A DNA stretch of 64,000 bases from an uncultured Lachnotalea sp. (GCA_948470255.1 CAOKOS010000001.1:57382-121381); one strand, 5' to 3'. Positions 18,328 to 29,365 are shown, numbered from the stretch's first letter. Notes: generated by a model from the sequence alone, not told the origin. Numbers and translations are program-made.

Positions 18328-20340
18328 ATGAAAAGGATAGGAAAACGGGGGTACAGATGGACAGCGTTGCTGCTTATTTGTGCTTGTATATTCAGCCAGT
18401 CTTTGTCTGCTGCTGCCTCAGAGGCTTCTGAAGCTACAAAAGCAGAGATTCCTGCCACAACAGAGATGACTTCGACGGAGGAAACAGAGACAACGCCGGA
18501 GGAGACAAATGAAACAGATGAGACGGAAGAGACAGAAGAAACAGAGCCGGTGACTATGGAACCGGAGGAGACAGAGACAACAAAGGCGGAGGATAATGGA
18601 GAATCAGAAGCGCCGACTGAGACAGAATCCATACCGGAAACCACAGTTTCTTCTGAAGAGGAAAGCCAGGAAACGGAGGAAACCACAGAAGAGGCGGCTC
18701 TCTATGGCGCTGGGGCGCTGGGGGTGAGATACCGTACTCATGTGCAGACCTATGGATGGACCCAGGGCTGGAAACAAAATGGAGAGGTAGCAGGAACAGA
18801 AGGAAAATCCAAGCGCCTGGAAGCAATCAATATTGAAATTATAAATAATACAGGCTTAAGCGGAGATATCAGGTATCAGACTCATGTACAGACCTATGGC
18901 TGGCAGGACTGGAAGAAAAATGGACAACTTTCAGGAACAGAAAATAAATATAAACGCCTGGAAGGGATTCGCATTGAACTGACTGGAGAACTGAAAAATA
19001 ACTATGATATTTATTATTGTGTCCATGCCCAGACGTTTGGTTGGCTGGGTTGGGCGAAAAACGGTGAGTTTTCCGGCACCAGTGGTTTATATAAACGTCT
19101 GGAAGGTATCCGGATCCGGTTGGTGCCTAAGGGGAGTCCGGCGCCGGCGCCTGTGGGAACAACGCGACAGTTATATGCTGCTGCCCCCGGGGTGACTTAT
19201 CAGATTCATGCCCAGACTTATGGAACCATGGATTGGGTTCCGGAAGGCGCTACTTCAGGGGTAGTTGGAAAAAATAAACGTTTGGAGTCCCTGGGAGTAA
19301 AACTGACAGGAGATACAAATCTGTCGGGGGGGATTGAATACAGAACCCATGTCCAGAGCTATGGATGGAGGCCTTGGAGCCAAGATGGTGTGTTGAACGG
19401 TACGACAGGAAAGGCCAAGCGTGTGGAAGCGCTTCAGGTCCGTCTGACTGGTCAGTATGCCAGTGTATGTGACGTTTACTATCGGGTGTATGTCGAAGGG
19501 TACGGCTGGCTTGGCTGGGCAAAAAATGGGGAGACGGCAGGGACAAACGGCCTGTCGCTTCGGGCGGAAGCCATAGAAATCAGAATTGGAGCTAAAAGCG
19601 GCGGTTCCCCGGTGTCCCTGGATGAGGCCTCTTATCGTGAATATACAGGGCCTGGCGTTTACCAGATCGGCGGAGAAAAGAGATATTATTCTTCTTCCGG
19701 TGTCTGGAGCACTGAAAATGGCTGGATCTTCCGAAACGGCCAGAGATATTACTATGATTACGGTGTCCCTGCAAGCGGATGGAGATATATAGGCGGCCTT
19801 AAGTATTATTTCAACAGTGATGGCAGCTTATGCCAGAATGTGGATCATATCATTGGCCCCCAGTCTTCTTATTTGCTGAAAGTAAACAAGCTGGCAAACT
19901 GTATTACAGTTTATGCCAGTGACGGAGCCAATGGATATATTATTCCAGTTAAGGCCATGCTTTGTTCAACGGGGGATGATACGCCATTGGGAACCTTCTA
20001 TACTCCGGAGAAGTATCGTTGGAGAGCCATGTTTAACGGCACTTATGCGCAATACGCAACGCGGTTGACGAAAGGGGAAGGGTTCCTGTTCCATTCCGTT
20101 ACTTATGAGCGTCCCGATAACAGGACGATGATCGCTTATGGTTACAATGGGCTTGGCACTGTCCGGTCGTCAGGCTGCATCCGCCTGGTATGCGGAGAAG
20201 CTTACTGGATTTATACCAGATGTAGAATTGGAACGACAGTAATTGTATATAACGATACAAATCCCGGGCCTTTTGACAGGCCGGTGGTTCCTAAGATCCC
20301 GGAAAACCAGAACTGGGATCCCACAGATCCGGCATTATAA
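18328..20340 (+). CDS. Secreted ChW-repeat protein with YkuD L,D-transpeptidase domain
   Basis: 6 ChW repeats, short cell-wall-binding-like YYY/GWR repeats, then FLFHSV..GTVRSSGCIRLVCGEAYWIY (YkuD SxGCIRL). Confidence 0.88.
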   Translation: MKRIGKRGYRWTALLLICACIFSQSLSAAASEASEATKAEIPATTEMTSTEETETTPEETNETDETEETEETEPVTMEPEETETTKAEDNGESEAPTETESIPETTVSSEEESQETEETTEEAALYGAGALGVRYRTHVQTYGWTQGWKQNGEVAGTEGKSKRLEAINIEIINNTGLSGDIRYQTHVQTYGWQDWKKNGQLSGTENKYKRLEGIRIELTGELKNNYDIYYCVHAQTFGWLGWAKNGEFSGTSGLYKRLEGIRIRLVPKGSPAPAPVGTTRQLYAAAPGVTYQIHAQTYGTMDWVPEGATSGVVGKNKRLESLGVKLTGDTNLSGGIEYRTHVQSYGWRPWSQDGVLNGTTGKAKRVEALQVRLTGQYASVCDVYYRVYVEGYGWLGWAKNGETAGTNGLSLRAEAIEIRIGAKSGGSPVSLDEASYREYTGPGVYQIGGEKRYYSSSGVWSTENGWIFRNGQRYYYDYGVPASGWRYIGGLKYYFNSDGSLCQNVDHIIGPQSSYLLKVNKLANCITVYASDGANGYIIPVKAMLCSTGDDTPLGTFYTPEKYRWRAMFNGTYAQYATRLTKGEGFLFHSVTYERPDNRTMIAYGYNGLGTVRSSGCIRLVCGEAYWIYTRCRIGTTVIVYNDTNPGPFDRPVVPKIPENQNWDPTDPAL

Positions 20341-20347
20341 ATGAAAG

Positions 20348-20398
20348 AAAAAGGGTTGCTGCAAATACCAGAATATCTTATTTGCAGCAGCCCTTTTT
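20348..20398. terminator. Bidirectional intrinsic terminator between convergent genes
   Basis: aaaaagggttgctgcaaata ... tatttgcagcagccctttttga: long stem with A-tract on one side and T-tract on the other. Confidence 0.85.
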
Positions 20399-20420
20399 GA
20401 GTACATGATTTCCACTTGAA

Positions 20421-22403
20421 TTATTGAAACAGAAGTTTATTGGGATAACCACAGCCTTTCGCTTCTCTGTCTACAGTCACTCGAATCCAATTCCCATCCT
20501 GCATCACATCAGTAATTTTATAAGTTTCTTTATTACATATAATATTCCGGGATGAATTTATCATTTGGTATAGAGGATCGGAATATTTAAATAAAATTAT
20601 ATTACATTCCTCTTTGCTGGAAATACCGGCTGTCCAGTAGTCATCTGTCAGGTTGGCGGCAGAAAATTTTGTATACTGTGTTTTATCAAGGGGCTTTCCA
20701 GACAGTTTTAAAACAGGAGAGGCAATAATAAAATAAGACTGATCTTTAAATATCTCAATATCTTCGTTTTGTGGAAGGAGTAAAGGAAGAAAATTTTCAT
20801 CTGATGTGACATATGCTGCATTTATGTCTAAATTGCCAGCAGCAATTTCATGATAGTTTTCCTGGTAAATGCGGTTTAAATCAATACCTCCACTGTAATG
20901 GGAGCTGGATATGGACAGATCGGGAGAAAGATGATATTTCTCTCCAAAGGCGGCCAATTTGTAATCGCCAGTATTATCCAGCATTTTTATTTTTTCACAT
21001 GATCTTGCAATACTGTTCCATAATAAACTTCCGGTGAAACTGCTGGCCTGATATGTTTTTTCGATGTTTTCTCTGTCAAAAGAGCGCCATTTGAGGCTGA
21101 GCGCGGGAGAAATATCAATTAGCTGTATGAAAACAGCGGCAAGCAGGACTAGATTTTTCCAGTTGGCATTGATTAAAACGTATATTCCATTGATACCTGA
21201 TAAAATCAGAAGATAATATACAGGATAAAAAATTCTGGAACTGGCCCGGAATATGGAAGCAAAACTTAAAATAGTTTCTGGTAAAGGGTAGGTAAACAGA
21301 ATCTTTCCATTGAAAGTGACAACGTTACTCACTGCAAAAATCCAGAAGCCTGCGGATAAAATAATCAAAGCAAAATTTTTTTTAATCCAGTTTATTGACT
21401 GTTCCCTGTTTATAATGGCTGTAATGACTGTAGGGAAGAGGAGGAATATCCCTCCCAGGCCAAGATAGTTAAAACCATCATAATTTCCCAGTATTTGGGG
21501 CAAGGGCTTTAAAAATTTGGACCAGATGATGCGGGAACCACCCTGGGGATTGACGATGGCGTTTAAATTCATGGAAAAATACCCATATCCATGTCCACTG
21601 AGAGAGGAAGAAGTTCCAAGTGCACCGATTAGATAGCCAAAGGACACAGTTAATAATAAAGAAACCAGAGAAACACCGACAGACCGGTAAATCTGTTTTT
21701 TGTCCCTAATTGACAGCTCTATGGCATTGGCGAAGACCAGCCCGAAAATAACAGGCAGGAAATAGGGATGAATCCCCATGGACAGGACACAAATAAGAGA
21801 GTTCCACAGAGACATTTTTCCACTTTCTCTGGATTTAAAATAAAAATATAAAGTAAAGAGGATTAACCAATGGGAAGCCAGGGCAGTGTGTTTGAAAGCC
21901 CGGTCAATCATGATGGGGGAATAGCAAAACAGAATAACGCCTAAACAGGTGAAAATTTTATCCTTTGAAAAAATACTGATCAGCAGCCCTGAAGATATTC
22001 CCTGTAAAATAAAGCAAAAGAAAATGTAAATACCAAAAAACTGAAATGTTTCAGGAAGTATCCCGCGGAGGATCTTAAAAAAGACAGCAGCTAAAGGGAT
22101 GGAGTCTGTATATGTTACGGCAGTGCCTCCCAGTCCGTCTATTATGCCTAAAGGCAGTGACCATGGGGATCGGCGGAATGCCATCCACCCTGCGTAATGT
22201 TGTGTGGCGTCTGATCCGTCATATCCATTTATGAGCCAGTGGTCATAAGTGACATCCAATGGCAAAAGGCCGTAGATTGAAATAAAAGCAAAGGCTCCTA
22301 TAAAGCCCCAGATGAGGATGTCTTTTTTTTGAACAGCTTTTTGGGGGACAGGGCTGTTTAAACAATTTAATAATTTGCGGCAGACAATTTTTAATTTTTC
22401 CAA
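20421..22403 (-). CDS. DUF6311-like polytopic membrane protein
   Basis: Many TM helices; WLINGYDGSDATQHYAGWMAFRRSPWSLPLG..GTAVTYTDSIPLAAV typical of the DUF6311 N-terminus; only long - strand gene. Confidence 0.7.
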   Translation of the reverse strand: MEKLKIVCRKLLNCLNSPVPQKAVQKKDILIWGFIGAFAFISIYGLLPLDVTYDHWLINGYDGSDATQHYAGWMAFRRSPWSLPLGIIDGLGGTAVTYTDSIPLAAVFFKILRGILPETFQFFGIYIFFCFILQGISSGLLISIFSKDKIFTCLGVILFCYSPIMIDRAFKHTALASHWLILFTLYFYFKSRESGKMSLWNSLICVLSMGIHPYFLPVIFGLVFANAIELSIRDKKQIYRSVGVSLVSLLLTVSFGYLIGALGTSSSLSGHGYGYFSMNLNAIVNPQGGSRIIWSKFLKPLPQILGNYDGFNYLGLGGIFLLFPTVITAIINREQSINWIKKNFALIILSAGFWIFAVSNVVTFNGKILFTYPLPETILSFASIFRASSRIFYPVYYLLILSGINGIYVLINANWKNLVLLAAVFIQLIDISPALSLKWRSFDRENIEKTYQASSFTGSLLWNSIARSCEKIKMLDNTGDYKLAAFGEKYHLSPDLSISSSHYSGGIDLNRIYQENYHEIAAGNLDINAAYVTSDENFLPLLLPQNEDIEIFKDQSYFIIASPVLKLSGKPLDKTQYTKFSAANLTDDYWTAGISSKEECNIILFKYSDPLYQMINSSRNIICNKETYKITDVMQDGNWIRVTVDREAKGCGYPNKLLFQ

Positions 22404-22625
22404 GAGACCTAGAAACTCCTTGTGTTGATTTCAATATAATATTTTACACAGACTTATTTTAACATGGAAATTGTAGAGTTTCAATGATTACACTCTGGTA
22501 TTTTGCCTTCGGCCATAAAAAAAGAATTGCCAATCCATAAAAAGGGCTATATAATGATTATATTTGAAGTTTCATTGGGAAAATATCCGGTGTATAAATG
22601 ATATATTTTTCAGAGAGGGCCAGAT

Positions 22626-23756
22626 ATGAAAGAGAATTTTGACAAAATTATAATTGGCGCCGGATTGTATGGCTTATATGCGGCGTTGTTTTGTGGAGAG
22701 CGGGGCCAGAAAGTTCTTGTATTAGAATGTGATTCTGTACCCTTTGGACGTGCTACTTATATTAATCAGGCACGAGTGCACCAGGGATATCATTATCCCA
22801 GATCTATTTCCACGGCAATGAAATCTGCCGGCTATTTTGAACGTTTTAATAAAGACTTCAGTTTTTGCATCAATCGGGAATTTTATAAAGTGTATGCCAC
22901 ATCGGCAGACTATTCCTGGTCCAATGGAGAACAGTTTATGCATTTCTGCATGGCGGCAGGGATTCCATGCGAAGAGCTGCATACGGAACAGTTTTTTAAA
23001 AAAGGAATGTGTGACGGCGCTTTTATGACCAGGGAATATACGTACGATGCGATGATCTTAAAGGATTATTATCTGGACAGGCTTTCTTCTTTAAAAAATG
23101 TGGTGATAAAATATGATGTTAAAATTCATTCTATTGAAAAACTGCAGGAGAGCTATTTGGTCAGGGACTGTGAAGGGAATGAGTACCAGACGGGCTTTTT
23201 GCTTAATGCGACTTATGCCGGGACAAATCAGGTTTTAGATATGCTGGGATATGAAAAGTTTAAAATAAAATACGAATTGTGTGAGATTATCCTTTGCGAT
23301 GTGAATGATTCCCTGAAAGAATATGGTTTTACGGTTATGGACGGTCCTTTTTTTTCCATCATGCCTTTTGGAAAGACAGGGCTCCATTCACTTACGTCTG
23401 TGACTTTTACGCCTCATACGACCAGCTATGCGGCTGTACCAACATTTGTTTGTCAGGAAAACAGCAGAGGTCATTGTTCTCCGAGGCATTTGGGTAACTG
23501 CAATGACTGTCCGGCAAAACCGGTATCGGCGTTTCCGTATATGGCGAATCTTGCGCGAAAATATTTGCGGGAAGAATACGATTTCCAATATAAAGAGTCG
23601 TTATTTTCCATGAAACCGATTTTAATGAGCTCGGAGATTGATGATTCGAGGCCGACGGTGATACGCACATATTCTAAAAATCCCACATGTGTAGGGGTTT
23701 TGTCCGGGAAAATAAATACGGTGTATGATTTAGATGAGGTGCTGGAAAATGGTTAA
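22626..23756 (+). CDS. FAD-dependent oxidoreductase (DAO-like)
   Basis: IIIGAGLYGLYAALFCGERGQKVLVLECD dinucleotide-binding motif. Confidence 0.8.
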   Translation: MKENFDKIIIGAGLYGLYAALFCGERGQKVLVLECDSVPFGRATYINQARVHQGYHYPRSISTAMKSAGYFERFNKDFSFCINREFYKVYATSADYSWSNGEQFMHFCMAAGIPCEELHTEQFFKKGMCDGAFMTREYTYDAMILKDYYLDRLSSLKNVVIKYDVKIHSIEKLQESYLVRDCEGNEYQTGFLLNATYAGTNQVLDMLGYEKFKIKYELCEIILCDVNDSLKEYGFTVMDGPFFSIMPFGKTGLHSLTSVTFTPHTTSYAAVPTFVCQENSRGHCSPRHLGNCNDCPAKPVSAFPYMANLARKYLREEYDFQYKESLFSMKPILMSSEIDDSRPTVIRTYSKNPTCVGVLSGKINTVYDLDEVLENG

Positions 23757-24690
23757 TAAAGAAAAAAATTTTATATCGGCTGTTGTATATGTGCATAATG
23801 CAGAAGAAAGAGTTGGACAGTTTCTGAAAACATTGATAGAAGTTTTGGAAGAAAACTTTGAACATTCAGAAATCATCTGTGTCAATGACGGTTCTGCCGA
23901 CGACAGTGCTGCGGTGATCAAAAAAGTCAGCCAGACAGCGGCGGCGACAAGTATTTCCATATTGAATATGAGTTATTTTCACGGATTGGAAACGGCGATG
24001 AATGCCGGAATGGATTTGACAATCGGCGATTTTGTCTTTGAATTTGATTCCACAATCCTGGATTTCGACGAATCTGAGATCATGAAAGTGTACCACAGGT
24101 CATTGGAGGGGTATGACATTGTCAGCGCTTCTCCAGATAAAAAAGAGCGGCTTTCTTCAAAGCTTTTTTACAAAGTGTTTGACTGCTTTACAGAGCTGAC
24201 TTATAAATTATCGACAGAGCGGTTTCGGATTTTAAGCCGGAGGGTAATCAACAGGATCAGTTCCATGAATAAGACGGTACCATACAGGAAAGCGCTTTAT
24301 GCCAACTGCGGGTTGAAAACAGACAACAGGAGGTATTCCGTTCAAAATGATATGGCTGGCGGCAGGGGTGATAAAAAAGAAAAAAATTACAGGGCTGGCC
24401 TTGCGGTGGATTTGCTGATCCTGTTTACAGAGGTGGGCTATAGGTTTTCTTTGATTATGACAGTATTAATGATGTCCATGTCTGTGTTTATGGTGGTATA
24501 CTCTGTCACTATTTATCTGACCTCCCATCCCATTGCCGGATGGACTACCACAATTTTATTTTTGTCACTGGCTTTTTTTGGGCTGTTCGCCGTTTTGACA
24601 ATCATTGTAAAATATTTGCAGCTGCTGGTGGATCTTGTGTTTAAACGGAAACAGTATAGTTTTGAGAGTATTGAGAAATTGACAAAATAA
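23749..24690 (+). CDS. GT2 glycosyltransferase (GtrB-like, two C-terminal TM helices)
   Basis: ICVNDGSADDSAAVIKKV; C-terminal TM helices; overlaps the upstream gene. Confidence 0.75.
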   Translation: MVNKEKNFISAVVYVHNAEERVGQFLKTLIEVLEENFEHSEIICVNDGSADDSAAVIKKVSQTAAATSISILNMSYFHGLETAMNAGMDLTIGDFVFEFDSTILDFDESEIMKVYHRSLEGYDIVSASPDKKERLSSKLFYKVFDCFTELTYKLSTERFRILSRRVINRISSMNKTVPYRKALYANCGLKTDNRRYSVQNDMAGGRGDKKEKNYRAGLAVDLLILFTEVGYRFSLIMTVLMMSMSVFMVVYSVTIYLTSHPIAGWTTTILFLSLAFFGLFAVLTIIVKYLQLLVDLVFKRKQYSFESIEKLTK

Positions 24691-24700
24691 GGAGGGATTT

Positions 24701-25615
24701 ATGAATATTTTAGTGGGATATACAGGTTTTGTAGGCAGTAATCTATATGCTTCCGGACAGTTTGATCAAGTATATAATTCTAAAAATATTACAAAGGCTT
24801 ATGGTACGGAGCCGGATCTTTTAGTTTATGCCGGCCTCCGGGCAGAAAAATATCTTGCAAACCACGAGCCTGAAAAAGATATGGAAATGATTCTTCAGGC
24901 AGAAGAGAATATTTCAAAAATCAATCCCCAAAAGCTGGTTTTGATTTCGACGATTGATGTATTTAAAGTTCCATATGGGGTTGATGAGACTTCTCCCATT
25001 GATACAGAAAATCTGCATCCTTATGGATATAACCGGTATCAGCTGGAACTATGGGTACATGAAAAATATCCTGGCGCCCTGATTGTCCGGCTGCCCGGCT
25101 TGTTTGGGAAAAACATAAAAAAGAATTTTATTTACGATTATATGAATGTAATCCCATTCATGCTGAAGGAGCAGAAGATGGAAGAGCTTTGTGAAACAGA
25201 TGGAAGTATAAAGGACTCTTATGACCTGCAGGATAACGGTTTTTATAAACTGAAGGAGATTTCTCCAGAGGAAAAAGCAGCGCTAAAGGAGAAATTTCAA
25301 AAAACCGGCTTTAGCGCCCTGAATTTCACGGATAGCAGGAGCATATATCAGTTTTATAATCTTGCAAGGCTATGGGGGGACATCCAGACTGCGCTGCAGT
25401 TTGGTATCCAGTTATGGCATCCGGCCACGGAGCCGGTTTCTGCCGGGGAACTATACAGATATCTCACTAGAAAAGAGTTTGTGAATGAACTGGACGGCCC
25501 TTTGGCCAACTACGACTACAGGACGGTTTATGCAAAAGTATTTGGCGGGAGCGGCGGGTACATTTGCCATAAACAAGAAGTCCTCAATGAAATTAAAGAA
25601 TTTTTAACACAGTAA
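24701..25615 (+). CDS. NAD(P)-dependent epimerase/reductase-like SDR
   Basis: MNILVGYTGFVGSNLYASGQF; STIDVF..PYGYNRYQLE (SDR YxxxxE variant). Confidence 0.7.
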   Translation: MNILVGYTGFVGSNLYASGQFDQVYNSKNITKAYGTEPDLLVYAGLRAEKYLANHEPEKDMEMILQAEENISKINPQKLVLISTIDVFKVPYGVDETSPIDTENLHPYGYNRYQLELWVHEKYPGALIVRLPGLFGKNIKKNFIYDYMNVIPFMLKEQKMEELCETDGSIKDSYDLQDNGFYKLKEISPEEKAALKEKFQKTGFSALNFTDSRSIYQFYNLARLWGDIQTALQFGIQLWHPATEPVSAGELYRYLTRKEFVNELDGPLANYDYRTVYAKVFGGSGGYICHKQEVLNEIKEFLTQ

Positions 25616-25626
25616 AGGAAATAAAT

Positions 25627-28557
25627 ATGCGGTTTAGATTCAAAAAAACAAAAGTCCAGAACCTGTTAAAAGAAATGGATAAGCAGATTTTTCTGATTGC
25701 AGCAGTTACAGCGCTTCTGTTTTTGTTTTATATTGACCCTCTGGCAAATGTGGACATGGCGGACTGGGACAGGACATTTTCCCCTGCTGTCCTTTCTGGT
25801 ATTTCCATTGGAAAGCGGATTCAGAATTTTTACTTTTTGTTTTTTCTTTTTATTCCAATGTTTTTTTCATTTTCAGCGTTGGCATATACGTTGCTTTTTA
25901 ACGTCAGGCCACAATATAAAAAAATATACCTGAAAATCAGCATGATATTGCTGTGTTCCGTAGTAGTGTCGTATGTTTCCAGATATATGGCGGGTTTTGA
26001 AGGGCATTGTGCAGAAGTCCTGATCAAAAATATGTTGGCTTTCCAGGGGATTCTGACAGTGATTGCTTTGATTGATGCAAAACAAATTTTTTGTTTTTCT
26101 GATGTTACCTGTTTTTTCGTGGGGTATATGGTTGCTGTTCTTTCCTCTAATATCCTTTTGCGGGTCAGTATGAATGTCAGCATTTTGATTGTGTGGGTAT
26201 GTCTTATGTGTTATGCTGCCGTGGCCTGTAAAACTGCTTTTGGAGCCAGGATTTTTAAAGACAGCCAGAACCTGTTGTTTTTGCTTATGTGGACGCCGGC
26301 TATCCTCCGTCTGACATTGGAGGGGATTTACCTTCTTACAGAGAGAGGAAAGGATATCCGCAACTATTATACATGTATTGGAGGAGTCGCCTTAGTTTTT
26401 GTGTTTTTGTCCGTGGCGATTGTTTTTCTTTTCAGAAAAAAGAAACTGTCATTTTCTACAGTAGGGTTTGTGGGAGCCATCCTCAGTCTATGCGCTTTAA
26501 GTTTTTTTGCATATACGTACCAGTATATGTGGCCTCTCAGCCGCTATTCCGGTATTTATGAAGGGGGAAACACATCCGTTTTTGCAGATACTGTTTTTTA
26601 TGGAAAAATACCGATTGTTGATTATTTTTCCGCTCATGCGCTGGGAGATATGTGGACGCATCTCATTTATTATCTTCTGCATTCAGATATAAAAACAGTT
26701 CTTGCCAACCCTTACTTTCCTTTAGGCGCAGTTGGGGGAGTCCTCGCTTTATTTTATATTGTCAGGACTTTATTTGACGAAGATGCCGCCATTTTATTTA
26801 TATGCCTGTTTCCGTACAATTATTATGGGGTGAAAATCACTTCCCTTTGTTTTATTTCCGTCGCCGCTTTATTATATATTATAAAAAGAACGACTTTCAG
26901 GGCTTATTTTCTGTTCTGGTTTGTAGTTTTGATCAGCGCTTTTACCTCCTATGACGAAGGGATATCCCTTGGCATTGCCTGCATTTTAGCCTATGTTTTA
27001 CTGATATTCAAGGAAAAAGATAAACTAAAACGTTTTATTTTAAGCGGAACTGCCGTTGGGGGCGCTGCGCTTCTTTCCTACATTTTTTATGCATTGTTTA
27101 CGGGGATTCCTGTAATTTCCAGGCTGCGGGAATGGCTTTCTGTGAGTGTTGGATCCAGCTCTACCTGGGCATTGGCTGATTTTGGGGATCCTTCTACTTT
27201 TGCGTTTCTGTTTGCTTATTTTATAGTCCCGGTATCTGCTGTGGTGATCCTGGTCGTGGCGGCTTTCTGGCTGGTCAGGAATAAAAACCATATGGCTGCG
27301 GCTGTTTTGACCATTGTATTTGCCCTTGCGCAGCTTTTGTTTTTCACAAGGACTGTCGTATACCATAATCTGGCGGCTTGTCTGGGACAGAATGGAGTAC
27401 TGCTTAATTACGTCCATTGGACAATTCCTTTGTTTGTACTGTATTTATGGAGAAGAAAGGGCAGGTCACTGGAAAAACAGCTTTTGGCGTGGTTGTGTAC
27501 TTTTGGAATTTTGCTTTTTGCGGAGGGAGCCCTGGTGACAAGCATTTTTCCAAATTCCGCTTCTTCCGTATTTGCATATGCCGCCGCCGCTTCTGAAAAC
27601 TGGGATCTTCATAATAATACGACTGAAAATTTGGGGAAAGAACGGCTTGTTTTCGACCAGCCGGCCCTTACGTTTATCGAGCAGTTTGAAACAATATTTG
27701 ATACGCTGCTGACCAGGGAACAGACTTTTATTGATTTTGCAAACATTACTTCTCTGTACGCACTTACCGGGAGAGAGAGGCCTTGCTATGTGGCGCAGAC
27801 CCCAGGGCTTTTGACAGATTTATATTCACAGGAATGTTATTTGGATGAAGTTGCTCAATATGACTGCCCTCTGGCCATTGTGGGTACGACGGAAGATACT
27901 TTTACACAGCAGATGATAGGGATCCCGCATAATATCCGGTATTATAAAATTGCTGAATATATTTATCGGAATTACCAGCCCCTCGTAAAAACAGGTGATT
28001 TTGTGATCTGGTGTAAAAAGGGACTCCGTACTGGCTTTACCGATACGTTAGCCGGCGCCGGCCTTTTGGAATCAGGATATACCCTTGTGGATTATGGATA
28101 CGATGCGGCAGATATATCGGCGGATGGAGACGGCTCCGAACTGTTTTTATATGAGCCATATCATCAATTTTCTCTTCAGAAGCTTCCCTATATCTGGGCC
28201 CATTATGATGAATATGAAGCATGGAAAAATGATGTTCTGGAAAAGCCGGAAAATGTGGAAGGACATTCCTATGTTTTTTCTGGCTCTCAGAAAATAAAAA
28301 CACCAAATGGAAATTATATGGCATTTGAATGTGTGAATCCATCAGAAACGGATATTGAGGCGACAGTGATTTTCCTGGACAGCCGTGAAGCGGGGATCCG
28401 GTATGAATATTCCTTCACAGCGCTTCCAGGTTCAAACACTTATATGATTCGAGTAAGCCAGGATTATTTTTGGGAAGCCTTTAATATTGACACGATAAAT
28501 TTTGAAAGCGAACAGGAATTTCAAATTAAAGATATTAATATTTTGACAGGAGACTGA
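25627..28557 (+). CDS. Large polytopic membrane protein with C-terminal soluble domain (putative GT-C/polymerase)
   Basis: Over 12 TM helices, 976 aa, within a glycosyltransferase operon; no decisive motif. Confidence 0.55.
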   Translation: MRFRFKKTKVQNLLKEMDKQIFLIAAVTALLFLFYIDPLANVDMADWDRTFSPAVLSGISIGKRIQNFYFLFFLFIPMFFSFSALAYTLLFNVRPQYKKIYLKISMILLCSVVVSYVSRYMAGFEGHCAEVLIKNMLAFQGILTVIALIDAKQIFCFSDVTCFFVGYMVAVLSSNILLRVSMNVSILIVWVCLMCYAAVACKTAFGARIFKDSQNLLFLLMWTPAILRLTLEGIYLLTERGKDIRNYYTCIGGVALVFVFLSVAIVFLFRKKKLSFSTVGFVGAILSLCALSFFAYTYQYMWPLSRYSGIYEGGNTSVFADTVFYGKIPIVDYFSAHALGDMWTHLIYYLLHSDIKTVLANPYFPLGAVGGVLALFYIVRTLFDEDAAILFICLFPYNYYGVKITSLCFISVAALLYIIKRTTFRAYFLFWFVVLISAFTSYDEGISLGIACILAYVLLIFKEKDKLKRFILSGTAVGGAALLSYIFYALFTGIPVISRLREWLSVSVGSSSTWALADFGDPSTFAFLFAYFIVPVSAVVILVVAAFWLVRNKNHMAAAVLTIVFALAQLLFFTRTVVYHNLAACLGQNGVLLNYVHWTIPLFVLYLWRRKGRSLEKQLLAWLCTFGILLFAEGALVTSIFPNSASSVFAYAAAASENWDLHNNTTENLGKERLVFDQPALTFIEQFETIFDTLLTREQTFIDFANITSLYALTGRERPCYVAQTPGLLTDLYSQECYLDEVAQYDCPLAIVGTTEDTFTQQMIGIPHNIRYYKIAEYIYRNYQPLVKTGDFVIWCKKGLRTGFTDTLAGAGLLESGYTLVDYGYDAADISADGDGSELFLYEPYHQFSLQKLPYIWAHYDEYEAWKNDVLEKPENVEGHSYVFSGSQKIKTPNGNYMAFECVNPSETDIEATVIFLDSREAGIRYEYSFTALPGSNTYMIRVSQDYFWEAFNIDTINFESEQEFQIKDINILTGD

Positions 28558-28560
28558 TTT

Positions 28561-29364
28561 ATGAATTTGTCAATATCGAATATCGGCTGGCCGGCCAGCC
28601 TGGATTCATCGGTTTATGGATTAATGGAAAAATATGGATATTCCGGCTTGGAGATTGCGCCCACCAGGATTTTTCCTGAAAGGCCTTATGAAAAGCTGGA
28701 GGACGCTAAGGTTTGGAGCGGGCAGTTAAAAAGGGATTATGGATTCTGTATACCGTCTATGCAGTCTATTTGGTATGGGCGTACAGAAAATATTTTTGGC
28801 ACACAAAAGGAACGGGAAGGATTATTGGAATATACAAAGAAGGCAGTTGATTTTGCCGCTGCCATTGGCTGTGGAAATTTGGTATTCGGCTGCCCGAAAA
28901 ACCGCAACCTTCCAGAAGGGGTGGATTCGGAGCCTGCTTTCCGGTTCTTTAAAGAACTGGGGGACTATGGGGCGTCAAAGAGGGTAGTCATTGGCATGGA
29001 AGCCAATCCGCCTATCTATCATACGAATTTTATAAATGATACAGAGGCTGCCCTGGAGTTGATCAGGCAGGTGGATTCTGTGGGGTTTATGCTGAATCTG
29101 GATGTGGGTACCATGATTCAGAACCGGGAATCCGTATCGGCGCTTGAAGGAAATGTAAAAAATATCAGCCATGTGCACATCAGCGAACCAGGTTTAAAGA
29201 TCATTGAACAGAGAGGGTTCCATGGGGAATTATTTGAGCTTTTGAGAAAAGAAGGGTATTCAGGTTTTGTTTCCATTGAGATGGGAACAACAGAATCACT
29301 TTCAGATATTGAGTATGTGTTACGGTATGTAAAACAGGTTTTTGCAGAAAAGCAGGAGTTTTGA
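28561..29364 (+). CDS. Xylose isomerase-like TIM-barrel sugar phosphate isomerase/epimerase
   Basis: YGYSGLEIAPTR..; MEANP; VGFMLNLDVGTM; HVHISEPG metal-binding pattern. Confidence 0.8.
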   Translation: MNLSISNIGWPASLDSSVYGLMEKYGYSGLEIAPTRIFPERPYEKLEDAKVWSGQLKRDYGFCIPSMQSIWYGRTENIFGTQKEREGLLEYTKKAVDFAAAIGCGNLVFGCPKNRNLPEGVDSEPAFRFFKELGDYGASKRVVIGMEANPPIYHTNFINDTEAALELIRQVDSVGFMLNLDVGTMIQNRESVSALEGNVKNISHVHISEPGLKIIEQRGFHGELFELLRKEGYSGFVSIEMGTTESLSDIEYVLRYVKQVFAEKQEF

Positions 29365-29365
29365 T

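Noticed and set aside
18291-18686. Minus-strand ORF with S/V-rich repeats (SVSSVSSVSFVSSG..)
   Set aside because: Antisense shadow of the E/T-rich linker of the ChW/L,D-transpeptidase gene; no RBS or independent support.
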